From DYKG01 sp964596185 (GTDB lineage: Bacteria > Muiribacteriota > Ozemobacteria > Ozemobacterales > Ozemobacteraceae), in the NCBI GenBank assembly GCA_964596185.1, contig CAZQUE010000013.1, positions 1 through 64,000 on the forward strand: DNA of 64,000 nucleotides, written 5' to 3'. This document shows positions 42,091 to 51,123 of this stretch, piece after piece. The notes beneath the pieces were generated by a model. The model was given only the letters and a program-made list of their open reading frames with translations, had not been told where the DNA came from and searched no databases. Position numbers and translations under genes: made by a program. Each line of letters starts with the position of its first letter. The stretch's first letter is position 1.

Positions 42091-42809
42091 TCATACCCTG
42101 CTACAATGAGCAGAATAATGTCGTTGAAGTAATTGAAGAAACTGCCAAACACAATGAGGCGGCGACGATTCTGATAGTCAATGATGGCTCTTTGGACAGA
42201 ACCAGCGATTTTGCCAAAAAGACCAATAAGGCGAGAGTTATCGATCTTCCATGTAATCTGGGAGTTGGCGGGGCAGTTCAGGCCGGGTTCATGTTTGCAG
42301 CGAAAAACGATTATGATTATGCCGTCAAGCTTGATGGTGACCTTCAGCACCCTCCTGAGTTCGTTTCAAGTTTAATAAACGAGCTGAAAAATTCTTCTAG
42401 CGACATTGTCATTGGCTCTAGATTCATTGACTATAGTGGCTTTCAATCATCTTTCAGCCGCAGAATCGGCATCGCCGTGCTAAAAGGCTGGGCAAAGATT
42501 TTGACCGGCCTGGCTGTTTCAGATCCGACTTCGGGCTTCAGAGCCTACAATCGGGCAGCGATTGAGTTCATGGCCGAGCATTACCCATCTTTTGATTATC
42601 CTGAACCCGAAGAATTGATTCTGGCCTGCAAAAATGGTTTCATCCTGAAAGAGCATTCCGTAATCATGCGTCCGAGAAAATCTGGAGTTTCGTCAATTTC
42701 TTCGTCAATTTCTCTGTATTATATGATCAAAGTCAGTCTTGCCATGTTTTTTATAGCTTTAAGAGCGAAAGAAAAAACCTGGCAGAAAAAGAAAGAAAAT
42801 GATTCTTGA
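42069..42809 (+). CDS. Family 2 glycosyltransferase, polyprenyl-phosphate sugar synthase-like
   Basis: The 246-residue product has IIPCYNEQNNVVEVIEE, VNDGSLDRTSDF, NLGVGGAVQAGF and the DxD segment KLDGDLQHPPEF, then SRFI and DPTSGFRAYNR, the pattern of DPM1-type enzymes that make polyprenyl-phosphate sugars. The ATG at 42069 is inside the end of the previous gene; GGAG lies 13 bases upstream. A DUF2304 gene overlaps its end by 11 bases, as often seen beside such synthases. It could supply a lipid-linked sugar donor for the nearby oligosaccharyltransferases. Confidence 0.9.
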   Translation: MQEKICIIIPCYNEQNNVVEVIEETAKHNEAATILIVNDGSLDRTSDFAKKTNKARVIDLPCNLGVGGAVQAGFMFAAKNDYDYAVKLDGDLQHPPEFVSSLINELKNSSSDIVIGSRFIDYSGFQSSFSRRIGIAVLKGWAKILTGLAVSDPTSGFRAYNRAAIEFMAEHYPSFDYPEPEELILACKNGFILKEHSVIMRPRKSGVSSISSSISLYYMIKVSLAMFFIALRAKEKTWQKKKENDS

Positions 42810-43167
42810 AAAAATTCAAATAATCTCTTTAACTCTTAGCATTTCTTTTTTGCTTTTTATTTTTGAACTGATACGCAGGAAAAAAGTAAAAGAGGCCTAT
42901 GCCATTCTCTGGTTATTTTTTGCGGCAATTTTCATTGTTCTATCAATATGGAAAGGCGGCCTGGACTATTTGTCAGCCATTTTTGGCATTTACTACCCGC
43001 CGGCTTTTCTGTTTCTATTTCTGATCATCGCCATAATTCTCATTTTGATTCAATTTTCGGTCGTTGTCTCCGGGCAAAATGAAAAGATAAAAAAGCTCAC
43101 TCAGGAATTAGGCCTGCTCAAAGAAAAGCTTGAATCAAAAAGCGGCGCTAAAATTCCAGACGAATGA
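42799..43167 (+). CDS. DUF2304 small membrane protein
   Basis: The 122-residue product has three hydrophobic helices (about 4-25, 35-50 and 65-90) and a charged C-terminal coiled coil (NEKIKKLTQELGLLKEKLES). The opening (IISLTLSISFLLFIFELIRRKKVKEAYAILW) and IWKGGLDYLS identify DUF2304. Members commonly sit next to GT2 polyprenyl-phosphate sugar synthases and probably assist them. It overlaps its upstream partner and, convergently, the end of the first oligosaccharyltransferase gene by 20 bases. Confidence 0.85.
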   Translation: MILEKIQIISLTLSISFLLFIFELIRRKKVKEAYAILWLFFAAIFIVLSIWKGGLDYLSAIFGIYYPPAFLFLFLIIAIILILIQFSVVVSGQNEKIKKLTQELGLLKEKLESKSGAKIPDE

Positions 43168-45397
43168 CATTACCTTTCAGTAAATCATCCTCAGATATAG
43201 AGCATTCAGCGAAGTTTTCTATTTGCCCGACTTTGTATGATATGCGATATTTTTCGCCAACCTTGACATTTCCACATTCATAAGCATTCGCATAGGGTAC
43301 GACAAAAGCAAATGATCCGTTAACATCGGCCTGAGCCCTTTTACGGTAATTCAGACTTTTTTCCTGAAAACGACATTCGAGAGACAGGTTTACTTCAGAT
43401 TTCGGCAATGCTTTACCGGTAATTACGGCACCCTTAACCAATTCATAGATTAATATTCCAGGCAATTCAGTTATTGGCTGATTGCCAGAACAGTAAACAA
43501 TTCGCAGCCTCGAAGCCGGTTGCTTAAAGATAACTGTTTCAGAAATGGCGAAGCGATCACTCAGCCAAAAATGCAGTGATTTTTCGTATTCATTGATACT
43601 TTCATCGCCACTATCAACATACTCAGGAAAAAAAACGTATGAATTATCTGGAACTCCCGATCTATTTTTAAAAGCCCGGAGAAATCGCACCATTTCATTG
43701 GTAAATTCGCGATAATCATCGATGTAAAAATATTTTATCCCATATTTTTCACACAAAGAATATATTTCGTTTTCGTTTTCAGCAGTGAAAACAGCCGACA
43801 TCTTTTTGAATCCCCACATAGCGTTATTGACAAGAGTTGGACGCTTTGCATAGTAATTTATCAGATTGCCCCGATCCCAAAACGAGTAGAAACAATATTC
43901 CGGCCGATTCCGATCATAATAGCCGCCGGTTTGAGTGGTATTTTCTTTAATCCAACGAAAAGCTTCAATGTAGCCTTTCGACATTTTTCGAGATTGAAAG
44001 AAAATGGGATAACTTAGAAAAAAGTGCATCAGCATGAATGGCAAAACGATTATTGCAGCACGGAAGATCAAACCATTGCCCTTGACAGAATTGGGCTTTT
44101 TTTCCAAATGCTCACGAGCATATTCAAAGACTGAATACAAGGCCAGTCCGCACCAAAAGCTTATCACACTGCCAATCCAAGCGTAATAACGAATTGTACC
44201 AAAGCCAATCAGCAAAAAAATGACCGAGAAATCGCGAATGATTCTGCCACCCTTATTGAATATTCCATTCGGATTTGCAAAAAACATTAAAGGAAAGAAA
44301 AAGAAAAATAGGCTCAAATCGTAAATCGAATTGAAAAGAATGCGCGGATCACGCATTACAGCAGAGAGATTCAAACCTGGTTTTAGCTCTGAAACCGATT
44401 TCATCAAAACATCAGAAACCAGGAAAAAATTTATACCTGATCGCAGCTGTTGTGCAAAAAATACAATCATTATAGTTGCAAAAAATACAACACAGCTAAT
44501 CAAAGCTAGATTCAACCGTATTTTATTGTAACCAGACTGAACCACAAGTTGATTTAAATACCAAACCGATTTGATGAAAATTGCTGCCATCATAATAGAT
44601 GCTGGCTGAAAGTAGCCAAAAGACCCGATTTCAGAGGCCGCTGCTTTACTGAAGAAAAGATGTGCAATTGTAATCAGGGAAGCCGAAACCATTGAAAAAA
44701 AACAGTATTCCGAAAATCCTTTTGATGCCTCATCATTATCCAAAATTAAAAGAGTGCCATAAATGGTTACACCCAAAAAGAAAAGAGGAACCCCAGGCCA
44801 GGTGAAAATAAAAGCCGAGGCAACTATAAACCCAATGACTTTCCAAAAATATTTCCCGGTGTCAACAAAAAGCCAACCAGCAAGAATCCAGCTCCAAATG
44901 AAAAATTGGCTCAAAAAAGTGTAATCGATTTTCAAAAACAACGAGTTCATAGCGGCCAATGAGCCCGGAACACATGCGTAAGCAACAAAAAAAGTCAGAT
45001 TTTTGTTAGTGGTCTTTTTCCAGGTAAAGAAAACCATGAACATAGCAATCAGCCAACCGGCGACCGGCGGAAGCCAACCGATCATCATGCCGACGGTCAA
45101 TTTTGATCCTTGAGTTATCCAAAGCCAAAAGTTAGAAATTTTCATCAGCAACTGCAAATGAAAAGGCGGAAAATCTAGTTTCCGAAAATCAGGATAGCAA
45201 CCATACTCATCAATTGTTATGAGCTCCCCTCGTGCTAAAGATTGCTCATAAAGTCTTAAAAACAAGAGGGAGTCAGGATCTCGGACGAAATATTGCCCAT
45301 CGTTAAGATTTGTCTGGTAAAAGTAATCCGAGAAAAAAAGAAATAAAGACCAGCAGCCAATAATTGTCAGGCAGATGAAAAAAAATTTCCTGTTCAA
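43148..45397 (-). CDS. STT3/AglB-type oligosaccharyltransferase, copy 1
   Basis: The 749-residue protein has about a dozen transmembrane segments then a C-terminal soluble domain. The first external loop has VRDPDSLLFLR (Asp40, Asp42), like the STT3 catalytic acidic motif. A second acidic site is FLKIDYTFL, and WPGVPLF matches STT3's WGG region. The soluble domain starts with SFWDRGNLINYY, a variant of WWDYG, which binds the acceptor +2 Ser/Thr. The C-terminal beta domain (LIYELVKGAVITG ... DVNGSFAFVVPY ... SEDDLLKGNVI) looks like the archaeal-type oligosaccharyltransferases with a KGA...VPY... C-terminus. Such enzymes transfer glycans from a lipid carrier to Asn. Copy 2 lies 77 bases upstream on the same strand. 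Confidence 0.82.
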   Translation of the reverse strand: MNRKFFFICLTIIGCWSLFLFFSDYFYQTNLNDGQYFVRDPDSLLFLRLYEQSLARGELITIDEYGCYPDFRKLDFPPFHLQLLMKISNFWLWITQGSKLTVGMMIGWLPPVAGWLIAMFMVFFTWKKTTNKNLTFFVAYACVPGSLAAMNSLFLKIDYTFLSQFFIWSWILAGWLFVDTGKYFWKVIGFIVASAFIFTWPGVPLFFLGVTIYGTLLILDNDEASKGFSEYCFFSMVSASLITIAHLFFSKAAASEIGSFGYFQPASIMMAAIFIKSVWYLNQLVVQSGYNKIRLNLALISCVVFFATIMIVFFAQQLRSGINFFLVSDVLMKSVSELKPGLNLSAVMRDPRILFNSIYDLSLFFFFFPLMFFANPNGIFNKGGRIIRDFSVIFLLIGFGTIRYYAWIGSVISFWCGLALYSVFEYAREHLEKKPNSVKGNGLIFRAAIIVLPFMLMHFFLSYPIFFQSRKMSKGYIEAFRWIKENTTQTGGYYDRNRPEYCFYSFWDRGNLINYYAKRPTLVNNAMWGFKKMSAVFTAENENEIYSLCEKYGIKYFYIDDYREFTNEMVRFLRAFKNRSGVPDNSYVFFPEYVDSGDESINEYEKSLHFWLSDRFAISETVIFKQPASRLRIVYCSGNQPITELPGILIYELVKGAVITGKALPKSEVNLSLECRFQEKSLNYRKRAQADVNGSFAFVVPYANAYECGNVKVGEKYRISYKVGQIENFAECSISEDDLLKGNVIRLEF

Positions 45398-45474
45398 ACC
45401 AGAAGCTCCAGATAAAAAATCGTCAATTAAATTTTTAAATTAACTTTTGAACCAGCAAGGCATACCAGGCATTA

Positions 45475-47802
45475 CTATTTAAAAGGCTTCGGGGAAACAA
45501 CTTCTGCTTTTAAAACATCATCCTCTGAAACATTGCATGTCGATTTCTGCAAGATTCCCCCAATTGTACACGAAAGCTTGTAGAAAGGATCTGTTTTTAT
45601 TCGGCCATTCTCATAACCCGTTGAATATGGAACGACGATTTCATAGTTTCCATCTTTGTCAGTTATTGTTTCCCGCGCATAAAGCATTTGCGTCAAATCA
45701 AAGCGGCATTCAAGCGAAAGTTTTACTTCGGTTCCAGGATCAGCATGGCCAACTATTCTTGCTCCATGGACAAATTCATATATCAAAATTCGGGGAGCGA
45801 CAAGCCGATGTGTCTGTTTTGAAGAATAAACGATTCTAAGTCGACTGGCCGCATGACTGAAATTTTCATTGCTTTTTATTGCGCCACAATAAGAAAGCCA
45901 AAAATGAAAAGTTTTTTCCATATCACCAGGCTTTTCTGAAATCTTTTCGAAAGGATTTTCAGATGTCTCTTCCGGGGCAACATTTGTCTGATCTTCGTCA
46001 GGAAACTTATCATCAGGCTTTTCCGGCAAATGATCCTTAAATTCAGGGAAAAATTTGTAGCCGTCTTGAGGGATATCTGGTCGTAACTTGTAGGCCTTCT
46101 GAAAACGGATTATCGAATTGGGAATCTTTCTTTGCGTTATATACAAATATCTTACGCCATATTTTTCGCAAGCATAATAAGCCTCTGGCTCTGATTCTGC
46201 GGTGAGAATTTCTGCCATCTTACCATAACCCCACATCGCGTTGTTTGAAAGAGTAGGCCGTTGTCCATAATAAGCAATGCGATTTCCTTCATCCCAGTAA
46301 CTATAGAAACAGTATTCCGGTCGTCCCTTGTCAAAAAAGCCACTGGTAACAGGCGTTTCCTTTTTAATCCATTCGTAAGCATCGACTTCATCAGGTTTGA
46401 TTATAAAACCCACATGGAAATTTGAATAGTTAAAGACAAAATTTAACAACATAAATGGCAACAGCAAAACCGCAGACTTGAAAACAACCAACTTCTCCTT
46501 TTCAAATTTTGGTTTTACACACCAATAAAGGGCATATATTGAGATGCCGGCAAGAAAGCCAATACCCATGCCAAGCCAGCGATAGAATCTGACACTGTGA
46601 AGTCCCATCAGGACTATTAATATAAGCGCATCGCGCATCAGTTTTCCAGAGCCGGAAAAAATACCGCCAGGATTAGTGGTTAAAGTTAATGGAAAGAGGA
46701 AAAAAAAGATTCCCAGGCAACGCAAGGGTTCTTTAAACCAGCCAAAATCCTTGATCAGATTATTCAATTTAATTCCAGGCTTCAATTCTGAAATAGATTT
46801 CATCAGCAAGTCGCCTTTCATGAAAAAGGTATAGCTGCCGACAATCTGTTCGGGAAAGATCAGGTAAAGAAAAGCAATTCCAATCGCAGCAGGCAAAAAA
46901 ATGGCCATTAATCTAGACCAGATTCTGGGCTTGAACTTCTCATCTATCAAGGTGATACCCTTGATGAATATCGCGCCAATCATTATTGCAACCGGTTGAA
47001 ACCATCCGAAAAAGCCAATTTCCACTGTCCAGATACCATTTTTTAGAAGGTACAGGAACACTAAAATTGAAGAGCAAAACATTGAAACAAAAGAATATTC
47101 ATGGAAATATCGGGCCATCTGGCTGTCAGCAAGCCACAAATATATTGCGTAAACGGTCATGATGGCAAAGAATAATGGGGTTCCGGACCATGAGAGCATG
47201 AAAAGGGTTGTTGCCAAAACTCCCATCACACCCCACAGTTTTTGTCCGCTTTCAACAAATCGCCAGCCAAAATAAAACCACAGCCAGATGAAGAAACAAT
47301 TCAAAAAATGATAATCAACTCTCAAAAACATGGAATTCATTTGCGAAATAATGCCTGGCACACAAGCAAATGCAACGATCAAAGTTAATGAGCGGTTTCG
47401 GGTTTTTTGCCAGGCAAATACAATAAAAATCAAACCAACTGCCCACCCTAATACAGGAGGCAGCCATCCGATCATAAACTCTGGATTTATCGTCGTTTCC
47501 GGGAATAAAGCATAGATAAATCTGGCAATGTTTAAGTAAAGCTGCAGATGGAGAGGTGGGTATTCCAAGCGACGAAAATTAGGGTAGGTACCGTATTCAT
47601 CAAATTTCAGGTCTTCGCCCCTTAACAAACTCTGCTGAAAAAACCTTAAAAACAATAAAGAATCAGGATCAGAGATATGAAATCTACCATCGTCTTCAAT
47701 TTGGCTGAAAAGGCTCGAAAAGTGAAACGTAAGGCTAATAAAGCACAACAGAAGCAGGGCCATTGAAAACCAGTATTTATGAAAATATTGTTTCATCAGC
47801 AC
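45475..47802 (-). CDS. STT3/AglB-type oligosaccharyltransferase, copy 2
   Basis: The 775-residue paralogue follows the same layout as copy 1: HISDPDSLLFLRF in the first external loop, FLRVDYHFL, WSGTPLFF, YWDEGNRIAYY (WWDYG variant) and the C-terminal KGA-like VHGARIVGHADPGTEVKLSLE. A 50-residue acidic, Pro-rich insert at about 600-650 is absent from copy 1. The two are clearly duplicates that diverged. An extended -10 promoter (TGCTATAAT) drives it from the 180-base gap shared with a divergent pilin gene. Whether both copies are active, or accept different glycans, cannot be read from sequence. Confidence 0.83.
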   Translation of the reverse strand: MLMKQYFHKYWFSMALLLLCFISLTFHFSSLFSQIEDDGRFHISDPDSLLFLRFFQQSLLRGEDLKFDEYGTYPNFRRLEYPPLHLQLYLNIARFIYALFPETTINPEFMIGWLPPVLGWAVGLIFIVFAWQKTRNRSLTLIVAFACVPGIISQMNSMFLRVDYHFLNCFFIWLWFYFGWRFVESGQKLWGVMGVLATTLFMLSWSGTPLFFAIMTVYAIYLWLADSQMARYFHEYSFVSMFCSSILVFLYLLKNGIWTVEIGFFGWFQPVAIMIGAIFIKGITLIDEKFKPRIWSRLMAIFLPAAIGIAFLYLIFPEQIVGSYTFFMKGDLLMKSISELKPGIKLNNLIKDFGWFKEPLRCLGIFFFLFPLTLTTNPGGIFSGSGKLMRDALILIVLMGLHSVRFYRWLGMGIGFLAGISIYALYWCVKPKFEKEKLVVFKSAVLLLPFMLLNFVFNYSNFHVGFIIKPDEVDAYEWIKKETPVTSGFFDKGRPEYCFYSYWDEGNRIAYYGQRPTLSNNAMWGYGKMAEILTAESEPEAYYACEKYGVRYLYITQRKIPNSIIRFQKAYKLRPDIPQDGYKFFPEFKDHLPEKPDDKFPDEDQTNVAPEETSENPFEKISEKPGDMEKTFHFWLSYCGAIKSNENFSHAASRLRIVYSSKQTHRLVAPRILIYEFVHGARIVGHADPGTEVKLSLECRFDLTQMLYARETITDKDGNYEIVVPYSTGYENGRIKTDPFYKLSCTIGGILQKSTCNVSEDDVLKAEVVSPKPFK

Positions 47803-47851
47803 ACCATGTAGTGAAATAGTTGCAGAAATAGATTGATTAAAAGGCCGCTGT

Positions 47852-47860
47852 ATTATAGCA
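47852..47860 (-). promoter_or_regulatory. Extended -10 promoter for the oligosaccharyltransferase pair
   Basis: On the minus strand TGCTATAAT (47860-47852) is a perfect extended -10 box, about 50 bases before the ATG at 47802. The -35 region is poor, as is common with extended -10 promoters. Confidence 0.6.
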
Positions 47861-47909
47861 TTATTTAAAATTAATTGCCGAGTCAGGAAAATTATTATTA
47901 AATTTAGCC

Positions 47910-47938
47910 TTGACGCTGCCGATTGGTGTAACTATATT
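47910..47938 (+). promoter_or_regulatory. Sigma-70 promoter for the GspG-like pilin
   Basis: TTGACG (47910-47915), a 17-base spacer and TATATT (47933-47938) are each one mismatch from consensus. A start near 47945 leaves a 38-base leader with GGGGAG. Unlike the Flp pilin, this one has no correctly spaced sigma-54 site. Confidence 0.75.
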
Positions 47939-47982
47939 GCACCTACGGACCAACGGACGAATTAATCAGGGGAGAAAAGTTT

Positions 47983-48573
47983 ATGAAAATGAGAAAAACG
48001 GGTTTTACCTTGATGGAAATCATGGTAGTTATCATCGTAATCGCCGTTCTAGCATCTGTTGCCGGGCCAATGATAGGCTCGATCACTGACCAGGGACGAA
48101 CATCTGCAACCAAGGGTACAATGAGCGCCCTCAAAAGCGCAATGCTCGCCTACCGTTCAGATGTTGGTAGAGTTCCGTTCAATGGCTGCGCTGCCAATGT
48201 TGATGAAGATTCCGCATATAATGATGCAGACGACAATCTTCTAGGGATATTAATGGAATGCAACGTGTTGGTAAATGAAACTCTTGGGGATGCTGATGTA
48301 CCTGCCACCATCGAAAATTTCTCGATAACCAACTACTCAAGAAAGTGGAAAGGCCCTTACATGGATCAGGAACCCGGCGATTTCATGCTCGACTCATGGG
48401 GCACCAAACTCAAATATGTTGGTTATCCAGGCAACAAAACCATTTACCTGCAATCCGCAGGGCCTGATATGGCACATGAAGCCTCGTCAGATTTTGATTG
48501 TGTTCTGGATCCCGACAACGAAGAAAATGACGACTTTGTTCATGCAATTACCAAATTGAGAAAACTTAATTAA
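47983..48573 (+). CDS. GspG/type IV pilin-like major pilin candidate
   Basis: The 196-residue prepilin starts MKMRKTGFTLMEIMVVIIVIAV: cleavage after Gly7 gives mature FTLME, with Glu5. The C-terminal part has the GspG pattern WKGPYMDQEPGDFMLDSWGTKLKYVG...YLQSAGPD. Four N-X-S/T sequons are visible (NET, NFS, NYS and NKT) among only twelve Asn residues. Strong promoter, GGGGAG binding site and a terminator after the gene point to an abundant subunit. It stands between the oligosaccharyltransferase pair and the pilM-pilN fusion, so it is the obvious candidate glycosylation target. Confidence 0.9.
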   Translation: MKMRKTGFTLMEIMVVIIVIAVLASVAGPMIGSITDQGRTSATKGTMSALKSAMLAYRSDVGRVPFNGCAANVDEDSAYNDADDNLLGILMECNVLVNETLGDADVPATIENFSITNYSRKWKGPYMDQEPGDFMLDSWGTKLKYVGYPGNKTIYLQSAGPDMAHEASSDFDCVLDPDNEENDDFVHAITKLRKLN

Positions 48574-48605
48574 GCTTTTCATACTCCTGCTTGTTGTTAG
48601 ATTAG

Positions 48606-48640
48606 AACAGATGCTTTATATTAAAAGCATCTGTTTCTCT
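48606..48640 (+). terminator. Rho-independent terminator after the pilin gene
   Basis: AACAGATGCTTT (48606-48617), six-base loop, AAAGCATCTGTT (48624-48635), then a T-rich run TCTCTTTT. It separates abundant pilin mRNA from the pilM operon; readthrough probably feeds pilM, which begins only 14 bases later. Confidence 0.88.
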
Positions 48641-48653
48641 TTTAGTAAATAAA

Positions 48654-50525
48654 ATGGCCGAAACTGAATTTCAAAATTTTGTCGCAATCGATATTGGCTC
48701 TTTTTCGTTGAAATTCGCGTATTGCGAAAAAGGCGAAGAGGGCGGGTTCGTGCTGAAAACTCTTGCCCAAATGCAGATTCCGCCTTATGAGCAGGAATTG
48801 ACTGAAGAACAGCTTGAAACCATGAGCAAAGACGATGTGCGCGAACATTGTCTGAAAGAGTTACGACAATTTCTTACTACCCACCTTACCGAATTGCTTT
48901 ATGACAATGAAATTCAGACCAAAAGAGCGATTACTTTCGCTTCAAACAGAGAAGTCACCATAAGATGCATTGAAATCCCGCCGGTCCCAGAAAAAGATAA
49001 ATTAACAGAAGCCGTTACCGCCGAAGCCAACAAGCAAATGCCTTTCTCGATGGGCAATGCGGTGCTTGGCTATCATGTTCAGGGCGACGTGGTTAAAGAA
49101 GAAAAAGCACTGACCCAAATTATGGTAGCCGCCCTTCAGAAAGACATTGTCGACTACACCAATCAAAACTTCAAAGGCGGCGGTTTGAATAACGAAGGCA
49201 TATTGACCTTGCCGCAAGCTGTAGAGCTCGCGCTGAAGAAACAGCTTGAGCCATATTCAGAAAACGATAAAAAGGTCGCAATCATTCATTGCGGCAATTC
49301 CACAACCTCTATTCTCATTTACAAAAACGGGAAGATCCAGTTTTCCCGCGATATCAACATGGCAGGGTTTACCATTACTGAAGCCATTTATGCCGGTGGC
49401 GAATTTGAAGGGCAACAGATAAAATTCAATCACATCAATGAAGCGGTTGAGTTGAAACACAAGCTTGGGGTAATGCCGCCAGACGAAATGAAGGACCTGA
49501 AGGGCGTTGAAAAATTTGCAGCCCAGAAAATTTTTGAAACCGTGGAAAAGATTTTCCAACATATTCAGCTTTCAATAAGCTTTTATATTTCACAGACCGG
49601 CGAATCTGCAGTTGACAAAATAGTTCTCACTGGTGGCTCGGCCGGAATGATCAATTTTAAAGAATTCATCGAAGAAAGTCTTGAGGTGCCGACGGTTTTG
49701 GCCGATCCCTACTCTTCGCTGACAGTCGGTGAAGTAAAGTATGAACCTGAAAAAAGAAGCATCGATGCGCCAGGCCTTTCTCCGGTAATCGGCGTCTCTA
49801 TGTATCGGGGCGAACCCGAGATCATAAATTTTGTCGATATCCTATTCCCGAATCGAAAAAACCAGAATATCAATCTTTCGGGAGTCGGCTCAAAATTCGG
49901 CGGGAATTTTTCCGCGAAATTATTCCAGCTCGACGAAACAAAATTAAGGATTATTGCCGTATTGTTAGCAGTTTTGATTTTGGCGGTTGGCGCAATTCCG
50001 GTTATAAAAATCCGCAACGAAATAGAAAAATCGAAAACTGATGAAAAGAAAATGAAAAAGAAGCTTTCCCAGCTGCAGTCTTCTCAAAGAGAAGTTACTG
50101 AACTACTTGCCGAGCAGGAAAGACTTGCAAAATACTCTACTTTTTCACAGGAGCTGAAAAAGTTTTCTTCGCAAAACTCTGTTGTTTTGCTTGAAATTGC
50201 CAGTCTGACGCCAAAACAGATTTTTCTCACAACCGCAGAATTTACCAACACAACCCCGCCTGGCTTCAAGTTTTATGGTCATGCAGACAATTCAGACAGC
50301 ATTTTCGAGTATCTAAATGTTCTAGGCAAATCCCAGATTTTTTCAAACCCGGTTCTTGACAAAACCCAGGAGATGCCGATCGACGAGGAAAGATATTTTC
50401 TTCGCTTTGAGTTAAGCGGAAAAATCAACACAACCGCTTTGTCGCCCAAAAGCGACACTGGCGAAGAGCCAGAAGAAGAATCTGAAGACAATTTCATCGA
50501 CGAAGAAGAGGCGGAATCAGACTGA
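48654..50525 (+). CDS. PilM-PilN fusion protein
   Basis: The 623-residue protein joins two normally separate pilus proteins. Residues about 8-370 are PilM, an actin-like ATPase: VAIDIGSFSLKF, NREVTIRCIEIPPVPEKD, IIHCGNSTTSILIY and VLTGGSAGMINF. INFVDILFPNR at 391-401 then corresponds to the PilN N-terminal INLLPWR peptide that binds PilM. Next come a transmembrane helix (about 433-453), a coiled coil and a small alpha/beta domain as in PilN. An acidic tail ends the chain. No Shine-Dalgarno is visible before the ATG at 48654. The stop is one base from pilO. PilM normally binds the PilN N-terminus non-covalently; here that link is covalent. Confidence 0.88.
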   Translation: MAETEFQNFVAIDIGSFSLKFAYCEKGEEGGFVLKTLAQMQIPPYEQELTEEQLETMSKDDVREHCLKELRQFLTTHLTELLYDNEIQTKRAITFASNREVTIRCIEIPPVPEKDKLTEAVTAEANKQMPFSMGNAVLGYHVQGDVVKEEKALTQIMVAALQKDIVDYTNQNFKGGGLNNEGILTLPQAVELALKKQLEPYSENDKKVAIIHCGNSTTSILIYKNGKIQFSRDINMAGFTITEAIYAGGEFEGQQIKFNHINEAVELKHKLGVMPPDEMKDLKGVEKFAAQKIFETVEKIFQHIQLSISFYISQTGESAVDKIVLTGGSAGMINFKEFIEESLEVPTVLADPYSSLTVGEVKYEPEKRSIDAPGLSPVIGVSMYRGEPEIINFVDILFPNRKNQNINLSGVGSKFGGNFSAKLFQLDETKLRIIAVLLAVLILAVGAIPVIKIRNEIEKSKTDEKKMKKKLSQLQSSQREVTELLAEQERLAKYSTFSQELKKFSSQNSVVLLEIASLTPKQIFLTTAEFTNTTPPGFKFYGHADNSDSIFEYLNVLGKSQIFSNPVLDKTQEMPIDEERYFLRFELSGKINTTALSPKSDTGEEPEEESEDNFIDEEEAESD

Positions 50526-50526
50526 C

Positions 50527-51123
50527 ATGGCTGAAGAATTCTCCATAACCAAATGGATCGCCCAGGCAAAAGAAGACCCCAAAGTTGCCGCCCAACCCCT
50601 GATAATTGTAGTGGGACTTTTTTTCGCCGGCTACAAGGTGCTTTATGCTCCCAAAACTCTTGAGCTAAAAAAGCAACTGAAAAGGGCCAGCGGAGTCGAA
50701 GGACAGATAAAGAAACTGGAATCTGCGGTCGAAAACCTTGAAGATATCAAGCTGGAAATTGAAGAAAAGAAGGCAGCCTGGAAAAAAGCACAGGGCCTTT
50801 GTTACCGGAAATCTGAAATAACCAAATTTCTTCGAAGAATCAGAGAGCTTGCGCAATTAGCCGGAATACCAGTAAAAAGTGTTAATCCACAAACCATAGT
50901 TCCACTACAACTAGGGCAAATCTCCATAGAAAAACTCCCGGTTTCGATTTATTTTAATGGCGACCTGGTTAAACTAGGGATTTTTATGCGGCTTCTCGAA
51001 AAAGAAGAGAAAATAACTTTCCTCTCACTCCCAAATCTTTCGCCAAATGCGAGCGGCACTTTCGAGCTTGAGTTAATGCCAACGACAATCCTCATTCCTG
51101 ATGAATTGGCGGCAGAACAATGA
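50527..51123 (+). CDS. pilO: PilO-like pilus alignment protein
   Basis: The 198-residue protein has a cytoplasmic leader, one transmembrane helix (about 23-38, QPLIIVVGLFFAGYKVLY), a long coiled coil (LKKQLKRASGVEGQIKKLES...) and a C-terminal alpha/beta domain (PVSIYFNGDLVKLGIFMRLLE), the architecture of PilO. PilO pairs with PilN in the periplasm and links to PilP. It starts one base after the PilM-PilN stop and overlaps the next gene by four bases (ATGA). Confidence 0.87.
   Translation: MAEEFSITKWIAQAKEDPKVAAQPLIIVVGLFFAGYKVLYAPKTLELKKQLKRASGVEGQIKKLESAVENLEDIKLEIEEKKAAWKKAQGLCYRKSEITKFLRRIRELAQLAGIPVKSVNPQTIVPLQLGQISIEKLPVSIYFNGDLVKLGIFMRLLEKEEKITFLSLPNLSPNASGTFELELMPTTILIPDELAAEQ

Noticed and set aside
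47921..47939. Second sigma-54-like site upstream of the GspG-like pilin
   Set aside because: GG and GC are 12 bases apart, not the required ten; the sigma-70 promoter TTGACG-N17-TATATT overlaps it and explains the sequence better.
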